NCBI GenBank assembly: GCA_900318205.1
Contig: ONJS01000007.1
Span: forward strand, 124,001-188,000
Origin: an uncultured Prevotellaceae bacterium
GTDB taxonomy: Bacteria; Bacteroidota; Bacteroidia; Bacteroidales; Muribaculaceae
Length of the DNA: 64,000 nt
Direction of reading: 5' to 3'
Of the stretch, positions 46,064 to 55,107 are shown piece by piece. How positions within the stretch are numbered: the first letter of the stretch is position 1; each line of letters opens with the position of its first letter. Below the pieces are notes generated by a model, which was not told where the DNA came from, searched no databases, and worked only from the letters and a program-made list of their open reading frames with translations. A program made the position numbers and the translations under genes.

Positions 46064-46092
46064 GGTCTAAAATCTAAAATCTAAAAATCTAG
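46050..46092. repeat. Right heptamer arm of the four-helix gene cassette
   Basis: GTCTAAG/GTCTAAA/ATCTAAA units overlapping the 3' end of the four-helix gene and running to 6 bp before the next ATG. Inverted relative to 45610-45650. Confidence 0.75.
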
Positions 46093-46097
46093 AATAA

Positions 46098-47057
46098 ATG
46101 GATTATAGTGGAGTGGTAAATCGACTCATTGTCAAGCAAATGCGTGACTGGGACTTGGCTGGCGCCAATTATGCGGCGCTGGCTGATGCTGTCACGCGCA
46201 CGTTGCAGTTGGGCGAGTCAACCATTGTGCTGCAATATAATCCTGAAAGACGACGCTCGTCGGCTGCCGCTATCGACAGGAAGTCGCTGGCGCGCCGCGA
46301 GTGCTTCCTGTGCCGTGAGCATCAGCCCGCTAAACAAAAGGCCGTGTTGTGGGGTGACCACTACAAGATACAGGTCAATCCTTATCCCATCTTCAAGCGC
46401 CACCTCACGATAGCCGACCTGAGGCATACGCCGCAGCGGCTGTCGGACAGGGTGGGGGATATGTTGCAGTTGGCAAAGGAATTACCTGAGTTTGTGGTAT
46501 TCTATAATGGACCGCAGTGTGGCGCCTCGGCTCCCGACCATGCCCACTTCCAAGCGGGCGCCAAGGGCGAGATGCCGCTGCCCGACGAGATGCCTCATGC
46601 CACGACCCATTTGCTGGCCGACGGCGATGAGGGCTTTATCGGCTACGTGGACATGTTGGGCCGCAGCCTGTTTACCATCGAGACCTCGACCCAGCGTGCC
46701 GCCGAGCGTTATGCCCTGCGACTGCTGGATCTGCTGCCTGTGCCTGAGGGTGCCGACGAACCGATGGTCAATGCGCTGTGCTGGTGGAGGCAGACCGACC
46801 GGTTCTGGCAGATGGTGATATTCCCGCGCCGCAAGCACCGTCCCGCCTGCTATGGTGAGGGCGAAGGTCGTCTGTTGCTCAGCCCGGGTGCCGTCGATAT
46901 GGGCGGTTTGTGGGCCGTTCCCGAGTTCAAGGACTTTGATGCGCTCACACCCGAGACGATCCAGGCGTTGTATGACGAGTTGTGCCTGCCCCGCAAGGAC
47001 CTGGCTCCCGTCATCACCAGCTTCTCCCAGCACTGGGAAGACCTCCAGCCGATATGA
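46098..47057 (+). CDS. DUF4922, HIT/GalT-like putative nucleotidylyltransferase
   Basis: Cytoplasmic protein of 319 residues of the DUF4922 type. It carries features of the GalT branch of the HIT superfamily: a CxxC pair (ECFLC), then ASAPDHAHFQAG with the H-x-H-x-Q signature of the catalytic His loop. GalT enzymes move a nucleoside monophosphate between sugar-1-phosphates. I infer a nucleotide transfer or phosphorylase role on a sugar phosphate of the salvage route. Substrate unknown. It lies between the four-helix gene and the SpoIID gene on the plus strand. Confidence 0.8.
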   Translation: MDYSGVVNRLIVKQMRDWDLAGANYAALADAVTRTLQLGESTIVLQYNPERRRSSAAAIDRKSLARRECFLCREHQPAKQKAVLWGDHYKIQVNPYPIFKRHLTIADLRHTPQRLSDRVGDMLQLAKELPEFVVFYNGPQCGASAPDHAHFQAGAKGEMPLPDEMPHATTHLLADGDEGFIGYVDMLGRSLFTIETSTQRAAERYALRLLDLLPVPEGADEPMVNALCWWRQTDRFWQMVIFPRRKHRPACYGEGEGRLLLSPGAVDMGGLWAVPEFKDFDALTPETIQALYDELCLPRKDLAPVITSFSQHWEDLQPI

Positions 47058-47151
47058 TTCCATTTGCTCCAATATACAAATGGAGAATTAGAGATTAGTG
47101 GTTAGTGAAGGTCTATTTGATACAAAGAACAAGAAACCAAAAACTAAGAAT

Positions 47152-48486
47152 ATGGACGAGAAAATGATACCGCAAGTGAGAGTGGGCATCATGAATGAGC
47201 CGCAGGTGGAGTTTGTGCTCAATGGTGACTACCGTGTGAATGGTGCCGTGTGTAGCGGTGATCAGATTGCCTGCTGTATTGACGGCATGGTGGAGTGGAA
47301 TGGCACCCGCTACGGCGAACTGCTGTTTGAACCTGTCGATGCCGAGAAGGCCTCGTTTACGCTGAAGGCGGTGACCATCGGCGTGAGCTTCCACTGGAAA
47401 CGTCAGGAGGACCAGACCTTTAAGGGCGCCCTGCACCTCATCGTCGAGAACGGCAAACTCACGCCCGTCAATGTGCTGAGCGTCGAGGACTACCTATTGA
47501 GCGTGATCTCCAGCGAGATGAGTGCCAACGCGTCGCTCGAACTGCTGAAGGCCCATGCGGTCATCTCCCGCAGCTGGCTGCTGGCACAGATCCATACCGA
47601 GGAGACCGTCACCCCCATCGAGCGCAACCCCGATGCTCCCGGCGAGATGATGGATACCCCCGAGGAACTCGTCAAGTGGTGGGACCGCGACGACCACGTG
47701 AACTTCGACGTGTGTGCCGACGACCACTGCCAGCGCTACCAGGGCATTACCCGTGCTACGACCGAGAAGGTGGAGCAGGCCATCCGCGCCACGTGGGGCC
47801 AGGTGCTCATGCACGGCGGCGCACTGTGTGACGCCCGCTTCAGCAAGTCGTGCGGCGGCGTGATGGAGGAGTTTGAGAACTGCTGGGAGCCGCATCACCA
47901 CGACTACCTGGAAGCACGCCGCGACGGTGAGAAAGAGGCTGATTTCCCCGATCTGACCCGCGAGGACAACGCCGCCGAGTGGATCCTGTCGAGCCCTAGC
48001 GCCTTCTGCAACACCACCGATCCCGAAATCCTCTCCCAGGTACTCAACGACTACGACCAGGAGACCAAGGATTTCTACCGCTGGAAGGTGGAATATACCC
48101 AAGACGAACTTGCCGCGCTGATCAAGGAGCGCACGGGCATCGACTACGGCCGCATCCGCGACCTGCAGCCTGTGGCGCGTGGCACCAGCGGCAGGTTGTA
48201 CCGCCTGCGCATCGTCGGCGAGAAATGTGAACGCATCATCGGCAAGGAACTGACCATCCGTTATGCCTTGTCGCCCTCATGCCTGTACAGTTCGGCATTC
48301 GTTGTCGAGAAGCACGACAAGGGCGAGGACGGCTATCCCGCCAAGTTTGTGCTGCGAGGAGCAGGGTGGGGCCATGGCGTAGGCTTGTGCCAGATTGGTG
48401 CCGCCGTGATGGGCGCCAAGGGCTATGACTACAAGCAGATCCTGCTGCACTACTTCGTCGGCGCCTCAATCGAGAAACGCTATTAA
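47152..48486 (+). CDS. SpoIID/LytB domain protein without signal peptide
   Basis: Protein of 444 residues with the SpoIID/LytB fold, whose sporulation member is a lytic transglycosylase that cuts denuded glycan strands. Seen: VEDYLLSVISSEMSANASLELLKAHAVISRSW (SpoIID core with the catalytic Glu region), SKSCGGVMEE, and GAGWGHGVGLCQIGAAVMGAKGYDY near the end. The start at 47152 (MDEKMIPQVRVGI) gives no signal peptide or membrane helix, so it would stay in the cytoplasm and could act on imported fragments. The frame is open upstream, but that part is hydrophilic Lys-rich DNA. Confidence 0.88.
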   Translation: MDEKMIPQVRVGIMNEPQVEFVLNGDYRVNGAVCSGDQIACCIDGMVEWNGTRYGELLFEPVDAEKASFTLKAVTIGVSFHWKRQEDQTFKGALHLIVENGKLTPVNVLSVEDYLLSVISSEMSANASLELLKAHAVISRSWLLAQIHTEETVTPIERNPDAPGEMMDTPEELVKWWDRDDHVNFDVCADDHCQRYQGITRATTEKVEQAIRATWGQVLMHGGALCDARFSKSCGGVMEEFENCWEPHHHDYLEARRDGEKEADFPDLTREDNAAEWILSSPSAFCNTTDPEILSQVLNDYDQETKDFYRWKVEYTQDELAALIKERTGIDYGRIRDLQPVARGTSGRLYRLRIVGEKCERIIGKELTIRYALSPSCLYSSAFVVEKHDKGEDGYPAKFVLRGAGWGHGVGLCQIGAAVMGAKGYDYKQILLHYFVGASIEKRY

Positions 48487-48542
48487 GCATCTTAAAGTCC
48501 TTAAAGACGCAATAAGATTAAACTTAAAAACTAAATAACGAT

Positions 48543-49883
48543 ATGAAAGAAGCAAATCTTGAACCCAAGAGAAGGACGCCATGGTTGTGGATTCCTACGC
48601 TCTATTTTGCCGAGGGTATCCCTTACTTTGTCGTGAACAATATCTCGGTGCTGATGCTGGCCAAGATGGGTGTGCCTAACGGACAGATGGCACTGTTCAC
48701 CAGTTTGCTCTACCTGCCGTGGACCATCAAGCCTTTCTGGAGCCCGTTCGTGGACATTATCCGCACCAAGCGGTGGTGGACCATCTCGATGCAGGTGCTC
48801 ATGAGCATCGCATTTATCTTGCTCACGCTGACCATGCCGCATCCCGATGCCGCTACCATCGCTTCGGGTCAGACACCCATCAGCATGTTCGCCATCACGC
48901 TGATCCTGTTTGTGATCACGGCCTTTGCCTCGGCGACGCATGACATCGCAGCCGACGGCTTCTACATGCTGGCGTTGCGGCAGAACGAGCAGGCGGCCTT
49001 TGTCGGCATCCGTAGCACGTTCTATCGCCTGTCGTCGATCTTCGGCCAGGGTGTGCTGGTGGCCATCGCCGGTGCCATTGAGTTGAAGAACGGCAATATC
49101 CCCATGTCGTGGATGATCACGATGGGAGTTGCCGCAGTGCTGTTCAGCGCCGTCACGCTGTATCACACCTTTGCTATTCCCAGGGTGAAAAGTGATGCTT
49201 CGACCCTGAAGGACGAGAAACCCACCGTCGGCGCCATCTTCAATGAGTTTGGCCGCACTTTTGTGACCTACTTTACCAAGCCTTATGTGTGGTTGGCCAT
49301 TGTCTTCATGCTGTTGTACCGCTTGCCCGAGGCTTTCCTTATCAAGATGTGTACACCGTTCCTTGTCGCCAGCAAGGATGTTGGCGGTCTGGGGCTCTCG
49401 ACAGCCGAGGTGGGCATCGTCTATGGCACGATTGGTGTGCTGGCGTTGACCATCGGCGGTATCTTGGGCGGACTGTTCGCTGCCAAGGTGGGCTTGAAGA
49501 AGTCGTTGTGGTGGATGGCTGCCTGTATGACCTTGCCTTGTGCAACCTTCGTCTATCTGGCTGTCGGCCAGCCTACTAACCTGGTGGCTATCTCTACCGC
49601 CATTGCCATTGAGCAATTCGGTTACGGCTTCGGTTTCACCGCCTACATGTTGTACATGATGTACTTCAGCGAGGGCGAGTTCAAGACATCTCACTATGCC
49701 ATCTGCACCGCCTTCATGGCATTGAGTATGATGATCCCAGGCATGTTTGCCGGCTATATCCAGGAGGCCATCGGCTACGCCAACTTCTTCTGGATGGTAA
49801 TGGTGTGCTGCATCGCCACGCTGGTCGTTACCTACCTCGTCGATCGCCGCGTCGACCCCGCCTACGGCAAGAAAAACGACTAA
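48543..49883 (+). CDS. AmpG-like MFS permease
   Basis: Inner membrane major facilitator protein of 446 residues and about 12-14 helices. Features shared with the muropeptide permease AmpG: LYFAEGIPYFVVNN, YLPWTIKPFWSPFVDII and ATHDIAADGF. Its place between the SpoIID-like and NamZ genes supports import of wall-derived sugars or muropeptides. I do not assign the symbol because the substrate is not proven. Confidence 0.88.
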   Translation: MKEANLEPKRRTPWLWIPTLYFAEGIPYFVVNNISVLMLAKMGVPNGQMALFTSLLYLPWTIKPFWSPFVDIIRTKRWWTISMQVLMSIAFILLTLTMPHPDAATIASGQTPISMFAITLILFVITAFASATHDIAADGFYMLALRQNEQAAFVGIRSTFYRLSSIFGQGVLVAIAGAIELKNGNIPMSWMITMGVAAVLFSAVTLYHTFAIPRVKSDASTLKDEKPTVGAIFNEFGRTFVTYFTKPYVWLAIVFMLLYRLPEAFLIKMCTPFLVASKDVGGLGLSTAEVGIVYGTIGVLALTIGGILGGLFAAKVGLKKSLWWMAACMTLPCATFVYLAVGQPTNLVAISTAIAIEQFGYGFGFTAYMLYMMYFSEGEFKTSHYAICTAFMALSMMIPGMFAGYIQEAIGYANFFWMVMVCCIATLVVTYLVDRRVDPAYGKKND

Positions 49884-49891
49884 CCCTTATT

Positions 49892-49969
49892 TTAACGCGA
49901 ATTTCACGAATTGCGCTAATGAATTATAAAATTAGTGTAATTTGCTGAATTAGTTGAATTCGCATTAAC
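49892..49969. repeat. AACGCGAATT-type palindromic module
   Basis: TAACGCGAATTTCACGAATT with an imperfect inverted counterpart ending AATTCGCATTA fills the gap between the permease and the NamZ gene. Related modules are in the 20.5-21.1 kb array and at 40626-40716. Confidence 0.65.
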
Positions 49970-49972
49970 AGA

Positions 49973-51295
49973 ATGAATATGAAGAAGATAGTTTTATTGA
50001 TATTGAGTGTGATGGTGGTGATGACGGCAGGTGCGGTTGGCCGCAGGGTCGTCAAGCCGGGTATCGAGGTGCTGCGTGACGGCGGGTTCGCCGAGCTGCA
50101 GGGCAAACGCGTGGGACTGGTGACCAATCCCAGCGGTATTGACAACAACCTCAAGAGCACCGTTGACATCCTAAACGAGGCGCCGGGCGTCAAGCTCGTG
50201 GCGCTGTTCGGACCCGAACACGGCGTGCGTGGCAATGCCCATGCGGGCGATGCTGTTGGCGACGCTGTGGATCCGCTGACGGGCATCAAGATGTACTCGC
50301 TCTTCGGCAAGACGCATGAGCCGACTGCCGAGATGCTCAAGGACATTGACGTGCTGGTCTATGACATCCAGGACATTGGCTGCCGCAGCTACACCTTCTA
50401 TGCCACGATGGGTGTGTGCATGGAGGCCTGCGCCAAGCATGGTACCGAATTCATGGTGCTGGACCGCCCCAATCCGCTGGGCGGCAACAAGGTCGAGGGC
50501 AACCTCGTCGAGGACGGCTATTTCTCCTTTGTGAGCAAGTATGCCATCCCCTATATCTATGGCCTCACGCCTGGTGAGTTGGCGACCTTCCTCAACGGGG
50601 AGGGCATCATCGCCGAGCGCTCCAAGACGGGCCACGGATGCAAACTCACCGTCATCCCCATGGAGGGCTGGAAGCGTGACATGAAGTTCCGCGACACGGG
50701 TATGCCCTGGGTGCTGCCCTCGCCGCAGATTCCCACGCCCGAGAGTGCCTTCTTCTATCCCGTGTCGGGCATCCTGGGCGAGCTATACATCTTCAATACG
50801 GGCATCGGCTACACCTTGCCGTTCCAGACCTTTGCCGCCTCGTGGATCAATGCTGACTCCCTGGCGATGAAGATGAACGCGCTGAACCTGCCGTGCATGC
50901 AATTCAGGCCCATCAACTACAAGCCGTTCTACGCCTTGAGCGTGGCTGTGGACAAGTCACTGCAGGAGGTGCATGGCGTGCAGATTTATATCACCAACCC
51001 TGACAAGGCCAACCTGTGCCTGACGCAGTTCTATTTCCTGCAGGTCATTCACGAGATGTACCCCCAGGTGGAGCTGTTCGGGCAGAACCCCAAGCGCTAC
51101 GCCATGTTCGACAAGGTGTGCGGCAGCAAGGAGATACGCGAACGCTTCGTCAAGCGCTATCGCGTCGAGGACATCGCCGACTACTGGAACAAGGATGTCG
51201 ATGACTTCCGCGCGCTCAGCAAGAAGTATTACATTTACGGGACCCAGGAGGGACCTGGTAAGTTAGGAGGCAAGCTGCCCCGCAAGAAGAACTAA
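49973..51295 (+). CDS. namZ: Exo-beta-N-acetylmuramidase NamZ family (DUF1343)
   Basis: Exported enzyme of 440 residues in the DUF1343/NamZ family, which removes MurNAc from non-reducing ends of peptidoglycan fragments. A signal peptide is present (MNMKKIVLLILSVMVVMTAGAVG). Family blocks: GLVTNPSGID, LFGPEHGVRG, VYDIQDIGCRSYTF, LDRPNPLGG, YGLTPGEL and WVLPSPQIPTPESA. It should act in the periplasm and feed MurNAc to the permease, kinase and etherase encoded next to it. The alternative start is the next Met at 49979. Confidence 0.92.
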   Translation: MNMKKIVLLILSVMVVMTAGAVGRRVVKPGIEVLRDGGFAELQGKRVGLVTNPSGIDNNLKSTVDILNEAPGVKLVALFGPEHGVRGNAHAGDAVGDAVDPLTGIKMYSLFGKTHEPTAEMLKDIDVLVYDIQDIGCRSYTFYATMGVCMEACAKHGTEFMVLDRPNPLGGNKVEGNLVEDGYFSFVSKYAIPYIYGLTPGELATFLNGEGIIAERSKTGHGCKLTVIPMEGWKRDMKFRDTGMPWVLPSPQIPTPESAFFYPVSGILGELYIFNTGIGYTLPFQTFAASWINADSLAMKMNALNLPCMQFRPINYKPFYALSVAVDKSLQEVHGVQIYITNPDKANLCLTQFYFLQVIHEMYPQVELFGQNPKRYAMFDKVCGSKEIRERFVKRYRVEDIADYWNKDVDDFRALSKKYYIYGTQEGPGKLGGKLPRKKN

Positions 51296-51343
51296 ACCGG
51301 TGGACCGCAAGAACCGTCCCCCTGTTACAAAACCAAAAAGAAT

Positions 51344-52504
51344 ATGAGTAAAGATAATAAACGATTGCTGTCGCTCGACATCCTGCGAGGTATCACCATC
51401 GCAGGCATGCTGCTGGTGAATAATCCCGGCACATGGAGCTATATCTATAAGCCGCTGGAGCATGCCGACTGGATCGGTCTGTCGCCGACCGACCTGGTGT
51501 TCCCGTTCTTCGTCTTCTGCATGGGCGTGTCGATGGCTTTCTCGCTCAAGAAGTTCAATTACAAGATGTCGGGCCCGCTGATGTGGAAGGTTGTACGTCG
51601 TGCCGTCGTCCTGTTCCTTATCGGCTGGGCAGTGCAGTGGTTTGGCCATCTGGTGCGCGGCCTGTGCAAGGGCGATCCATTCAGCGAGGCCGTGAACAAC
51701 CTGGACACGCTGCGTTACCTGGGTGTGTTCCAGCGACTGGCGCTGACCTATCTGTTCGGCTCGTTGTGCGTCGTGCTGTTCAAGCGGGGGTTCATCCCGT
51801 GGCTAGTGGGCATCATCCTTGTTGTCTATGCCCTGATATTGGGGCTGGGTAACGGCTATGACTTCTCGCTCGACAATATCATTGCCCGCATCGACAACAG
51901 CGTGCTGGGCACCGACCACATGTATCACGAGAGTGCCTACGGCGAGCGGCTCTCGTTTGACCCCGAGGGCATCCTGAGCACGCTGCCGTGTATTGCCCAT
52001 GTGCTCATCGGCTATCTGGTGGGTCGCATGATCCTGAGCGTGCACAACAATACCGAGCGCGTTACCACCATGCTGCTGTGGGGTACGATGCTGGTGCTGG
52101 CAGGTTGGCTGCTGCAATACGGCATCCCTTGTGGCAAGAAGATGTGGTCCTCGACGTTTGTGATGATTACCTGCGGCATGGCGATGTGCATCCAGGCTTT
52201 GCTCATCTACTTTGTCGATGTCAAGGGCAAGAAGGGCGGCTGGACGCGATTCTTTGAGTCCTTCGGTGTGAATCCGTTGGCACTCTACCTGCTGGGAACC
52301 ATCCTTGCAATCCTGTTCGGTGCCATCCCCATCGGCCACGATGCCGAGGGCGGCAACATCTCTATCCACAGCGCGGTGTATAACTTCTTCACCACCTTCT
52401 GCAACGAGTACACGGCATCGGCATTGTATGCCATCTGCTTCGTGCTGTTGAACTGGATTGTCGGCCACATCCTCTACAAGAAGAAAATTTATATCAAGAT
52501 ATAG
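51344..52504 (+). CDS. NagX-like membrane protein (COG4299/DUF5009)
   Basis: Polytopic inner membrane protein of 386 residues related to the heparan-alpha-glucosaminide N-acetyltransferase/NagX group. Seen: RLLSLDILRGITIAGMLLVN, WIGLSPTDLVFPFFVFCMG and FGVNPLALYLLG. In other bacteria such genes sit in GlcNAc and chitin loci, and here it stands between namZ and the MurNAc kinase, so transport or modification of amino sugars at the membrane is the likely job. Which one cannot be told from sequence. Confidence 0.85.
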   Translation: MSKDNKRLLSLDILRGITIAGMLLVNNPGTWSYIYKPLEHADWIGLSPTDLVFPFFVFCMGVSMAFSLKKFNYKMSGPLMWKVVRRAVVLFLIGWAVQWFGHLVRGLCKGDPFSEAVNNLDTLRYLGVFQRLALTYLFGSLCVVLFKRGFIPWLVGIILVVYALILGLGNGYDFSLDNIIARIDNSVLGTDHMYHESAYGERLSFDPEGILSTLPCIAHVLIGYLVGRMILSVHNNTERVTTMLLWGTMLVLAGWLLQYGIPCGKKMWSSTFVMITCGMAMCIQALLIYFVDVKGKKGGWTRFFESFGVNPLALYLLGTILAILFGAIPIGHDAEGGNISIHSAVYNFFTTFCNEYTASALYAICFVLLNWIVGHILYKKKIYIKI

Positions 52505-52565
52505 TTCCTATAGTCACTATAGTTACTATAATTAAGACGATTAATAACTTAAAAACCAAGATATT

Positions 52566-53417
52566 ATGATGATTCTTATTGCTGACTGCGGTTCCACCAA
52601 GATTAACTGGACACTGCTTAACGGAAAAGAGAAGGTAGCTCAGATTTTCACTACCGGCATGAACGCCCTCCTGCTCACCGAGGAGGAGATGAAGGAACAG
52701 ATCAAGCGTGAGCTGATGCCGCACCTCACCAACTACAAGGTGGACGAGATCCACTACTACGGCGCAGGCATCATCTCGGACGAAATCAAGCAGCAGGTGG
52801 TTAATGCCCTGCGTGCCAACCTGCCCAGTGCCGGCAAGGTAGAGGTCGCCAGCGACCTGCTCGCCGCTGCGCGTGCCGTGTGCGGTCGCCAGCCTGGTAT
52901 CGCCTGCATTCTGGGTACGGGCAGCAACTCGTGCTACTATGACGGCGAGAAGGTGGTGATGAACGTGTCGCCCCTGGGATACATCCTGGGCGATGAGGGC
53001 AGCGGTGCCGTGCTGGGCAAGCTGCTCGTGGGCGATGTGTTGAAGAAGCAGCTGCCTGAGCACCTGTGCGAGAAGTTCATGAAAGAGTACAACCTGGACT
53101 ACACGACTATCATCACGTCGGTTTATCGCAAACCCGCCGCCAACCGTTTCCTGGCGCAGTTTGCCCCCTTCCTGGAGCACAACATCGAGGAACCTGCCAT
53201 CCATGACATCGTGCTGCGCTCGTTCACCGACTTCTTCAAGCGCAACGTAGCCAGCTATCCCGGCTACAAGGAGTTGCCGTGCAACTTTGTGGGCTCGATT
53301 GCCCTGTGCGAGAAGGCTGTGCTGCAAGAGGCCGCCGAGGCGCTGGGTATCACCATCGGCACCGTCATTAAGGACCCGATGGAGGGTCTGGTGAAGTACC
53401 ACTCAACCGAGGCGTGA
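52566..53417 (+). CDS. murK: BadF-type kinase, probable MurNAc kinase
   Basis: Cytoplasmic kinase of 283 residues in the BadF/BadG/BcrA/BcrD family. The phosphate-1 motif D7-C-G9-S-T11-K is intact, followed by GTGSNSC and LGDEGSGAVLGK. Its position directly before murQ matches the MurNAc kinase of Tannerella-type salvage operons, which makes MurNAc-6-phosphate. A GlcNAc kinase role is the alternative. Paralogue at 5449 with an altered motif. The start could be either of two adjacent Met codons. Confidence 0.85.
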   Translation: MMILIADCGSTKINWTLLNGKEKVAQIFTTGMNALLLTEEEMKEQIKRELMPHLTNYKVDEIHYYGAGIISDEIKQQVVNALRANLPSAGKVEVASDLLAAARAVCGRQPGIACILGTGSNSCYYDGEKVVMNVSPLGYILGDEGSGAVLGKLLVGDVLKKQLPEHLCEKFMKEYNLDYTTIITSVYRKPAANRFLAQFAPFLEHNIEEPAIHDIVLRSFTDFFKRNVASYPGYKELPCNFVGSIALCEKAVLQEAAEALGITIGTVIKDPMEGLVKYHSTEA

Positions 53418-53428
53418 TTGGGGTGAAT

Positions 53429-53451
53429 GGCCTCGCCCTTGGCGTGGCCGC
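53429..53451. repeat. Short imperfect palindrome, second copy
   Basis: GGCCTCGCC..GGCGTGGCC in the gap between the kinase and murQ. Almost identical to 6606-6627 inside the first composite element. Confidence 0.6.
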
Positions 53452-53508
53452 AAGAAAGTGTTATGCCGATGGGCATGACTGTTGTTGAATATTAAATTTG
53501 ATACGATT

Positions 53509-54324
53509 ATGGCTTTTGTGAAAATCAGCGAACAAGAGTCGCTATACAATGACCTGGAGAAGAAGTCGGTGCATGAGTTGCTCACCGAGATGAACCAGGA
53601 GGACCACAAGGTGGCCGATGCGGTGCAGCAGGCGATTCCCCAGATCGAGAAACTCGTCACGGGCATTGTCGAGCGCATGAAGAAGGGTGGCCGCATCTTC
53701 TACATGGGTGCGGGTACCAGTGGGCGTCTAGGAGTGCTTGACGCGAGCGAGATACCGCCCACCTTCGGCATGTCGCCGGGGTGGATCATCGGCATCATCG
53801 CCGGTGGTGATACGGCCCTGCGCAACGCTGTGGAGAATGCCGAGGACGATACGACCCAGGGCTGGAAAGACCTGCTGGAGTACAAGGTGACGCCGCTGGA
53901 CACGGTCATCGGCATCGCTGCGAGCGGAACGACGCCCTATGTCATCGGTGCCTTGCGTGACGCGCGTGCCAACGGCTGTCTCACCGCCGCCATCACCAGC
54001 AACCCCGATGCCCCCGTGAGCGAGGTCGCCGAAATCCCCATCGAGATGATTGTCGGCCCCGAGTATGTCACGGGCAGTTCGCGCATGAAGAGCGGAACGG
54101 GTCAGAAACTCATCTGCAACATGATCTCGACCAGCGTGATGATCAAGATGGGTCGCGTCAAGGGCAACAAGATGGTGAACATGCAACTCACCAACCAGAA
54201 ACTCGTGGACCGCGGCACCCGCTGGCTCGTCGAGGAACTGAAGCTCCCCTATGAGGACGCCAAGCGCCTGTTGCTGCTCCACGGCTCGGTAAAAAAGGCC
54301 ATTGACGCCTACCGTGGCCTGTAA
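53509..54324 (+). CDS. murQ: N-acetylmuramic acid 6-phosphate etherase
   Basis: Cytoplasmic lyase of 271 residues that splits MurNAc-6-phosphate into GlcNAc-6-phosphate and D-lactate. SIS-domain signature GAGTSGRLGVLDASE, then IAGGDTALRNAVENAEDD, AASGTTPYVIGAL and TGSSRMKSGTGQK. The start was set at 53509 (MAFVKISEQESLY). It completes the catabolic end of the cluster. Confidence 0.96.
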   Translation: MAFVKISEQESLYNDLEKKSVHELLTEMNQEDHKVADAVQQAIPQIEKLVTGIVERMKKGGRIFYMGAGTSGRLGVLDASEIPPTFGMSPGWIIGIIAGGDTALRNAVENAEDDTTQGWKDLLEYKVTPLDTVIGIAASGTTPYVIGALRDARANGCLTAAITSNPDAPVSEVAEIPIEMIVGPEYVTGSSRMKSGTGQKLICNMISTSVMIKMGRVKGNKMVNMQLTNQKLVDRGTRWLVEELKLPYEDAKRLLLLHGSVKKAIDAYRGL

Positions 54325-54371
54325 ACATTACGTCTGGTGCGATGTCTTCGTACCATAGTAAACGATTAGTA

Positions 54372-55025
54372 ATGAAGAGAATAGCATTATTGGCTGTGGT
54401 GGCGCTCATGTGCCTCACCGCCGTGGCCCAGGCCAATCTGGACCCGTACTATGCGCGGCGGGCAACGCTGTTTGAGCAGCTGCCCATCGGCAAGAAGGAC
54501 ATAGTCATGCTGGGTAACAGCCTGACGGACGGTTGCGAGTTCAACGAGCTGCTGGGCAACCGCCACATCAAGAACCGCGGCATCGTGGGCGACATCGTGC
54601 AGGGCATGATTGACCGCATCGGACCCATCATCAAGGGAAAGCCCCGCAAGTTGTTCATCATGTGCGGCGTCAACGACATTTCGCATGACGTGAGCGCCGA
54701 CAGCATCGCCCGTGCCACCGAGAAGTTGATCGTCATGGTCAAGCAGGGCAGTCCCAGGACCAAGATTTACCTGCAGAGTCTGCTGCCGTTCAATAACGAC
54801 GTGCGCGAGTGGAAGTTGCTTAAGGACCGTGACCACGTCGTCGTCGAGGCTAATGCCCTGCTCGAGCAAGTCGCTCATCGTCAGGGTGTAACATGGATTA
54901 ACCTCTACCCGCTGTTTGTCGATGACCAGGGTCGCCTGCGCGCCGAGTTGACCAACGACGGCCTGCACCTCATGGGCGACGGCTACCTCATCTGGCGCGA
55001 AGCCATCAAGCCATATCTGAAATAA
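54372..55025 (+). CDS. Secreted SGNH/GDSL hydrolase
   Basis: Exported esterase-like protein of 217 residues, with signal peptide MKRIALLAVVALMCLTAVAQA from the start at 54372. SGNH blocks: IVMLGNSLTDG (catalytic Ser), GIVGD, MCGVNDISHD (block III Asn) and DGLHLMGDGY (Asp and His). As the last gene of the salvage cluster before a terminator it may remove acetyl groups from O-acetylated wall sugars; that role is inferred. Confidence 0.9.
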   Translation: MKRIALLAVVALMCLTAVAQANLDPYYARRATLFEQLPIGKKDIVMLGNSLTDGCEFNELLGNRHIKNRGIVGDIVQGMIDRIGPIIKGKPRKLFIMCGVNDISHDVSADSIARATEKLIVMVKQGSPRTKIYLQSLLPFNNDVREWKLLKDRDHVVVEANALLEQVAHRQGVTWINLYPLFVDDQGRLRAELTNDGLHLMGDGYLIWREAIKPYLK

Positions 55026-55060
55026 ACTTCAGGCATTGTAATCCAAGTTTTTGAGGAAAC

Positions 55061-55090
55061 AAAAAGGGGCGACACGGTTGCCCCTTTTTT
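55061..55090 (+). terminator. Terminator of the salvage cluster
   Basis: An 8-bp stem GGGGCGAC with GTTGCCCC (one wobble pair), a 3-base loop and six T, preceded by five A, so it could work both ways. It lies 40 bp after the SGNH hydrolase stop codon. Confidence 0.85.
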
Positions 55091-55107
55091 GTGATTTTGG
55101 GAATATA

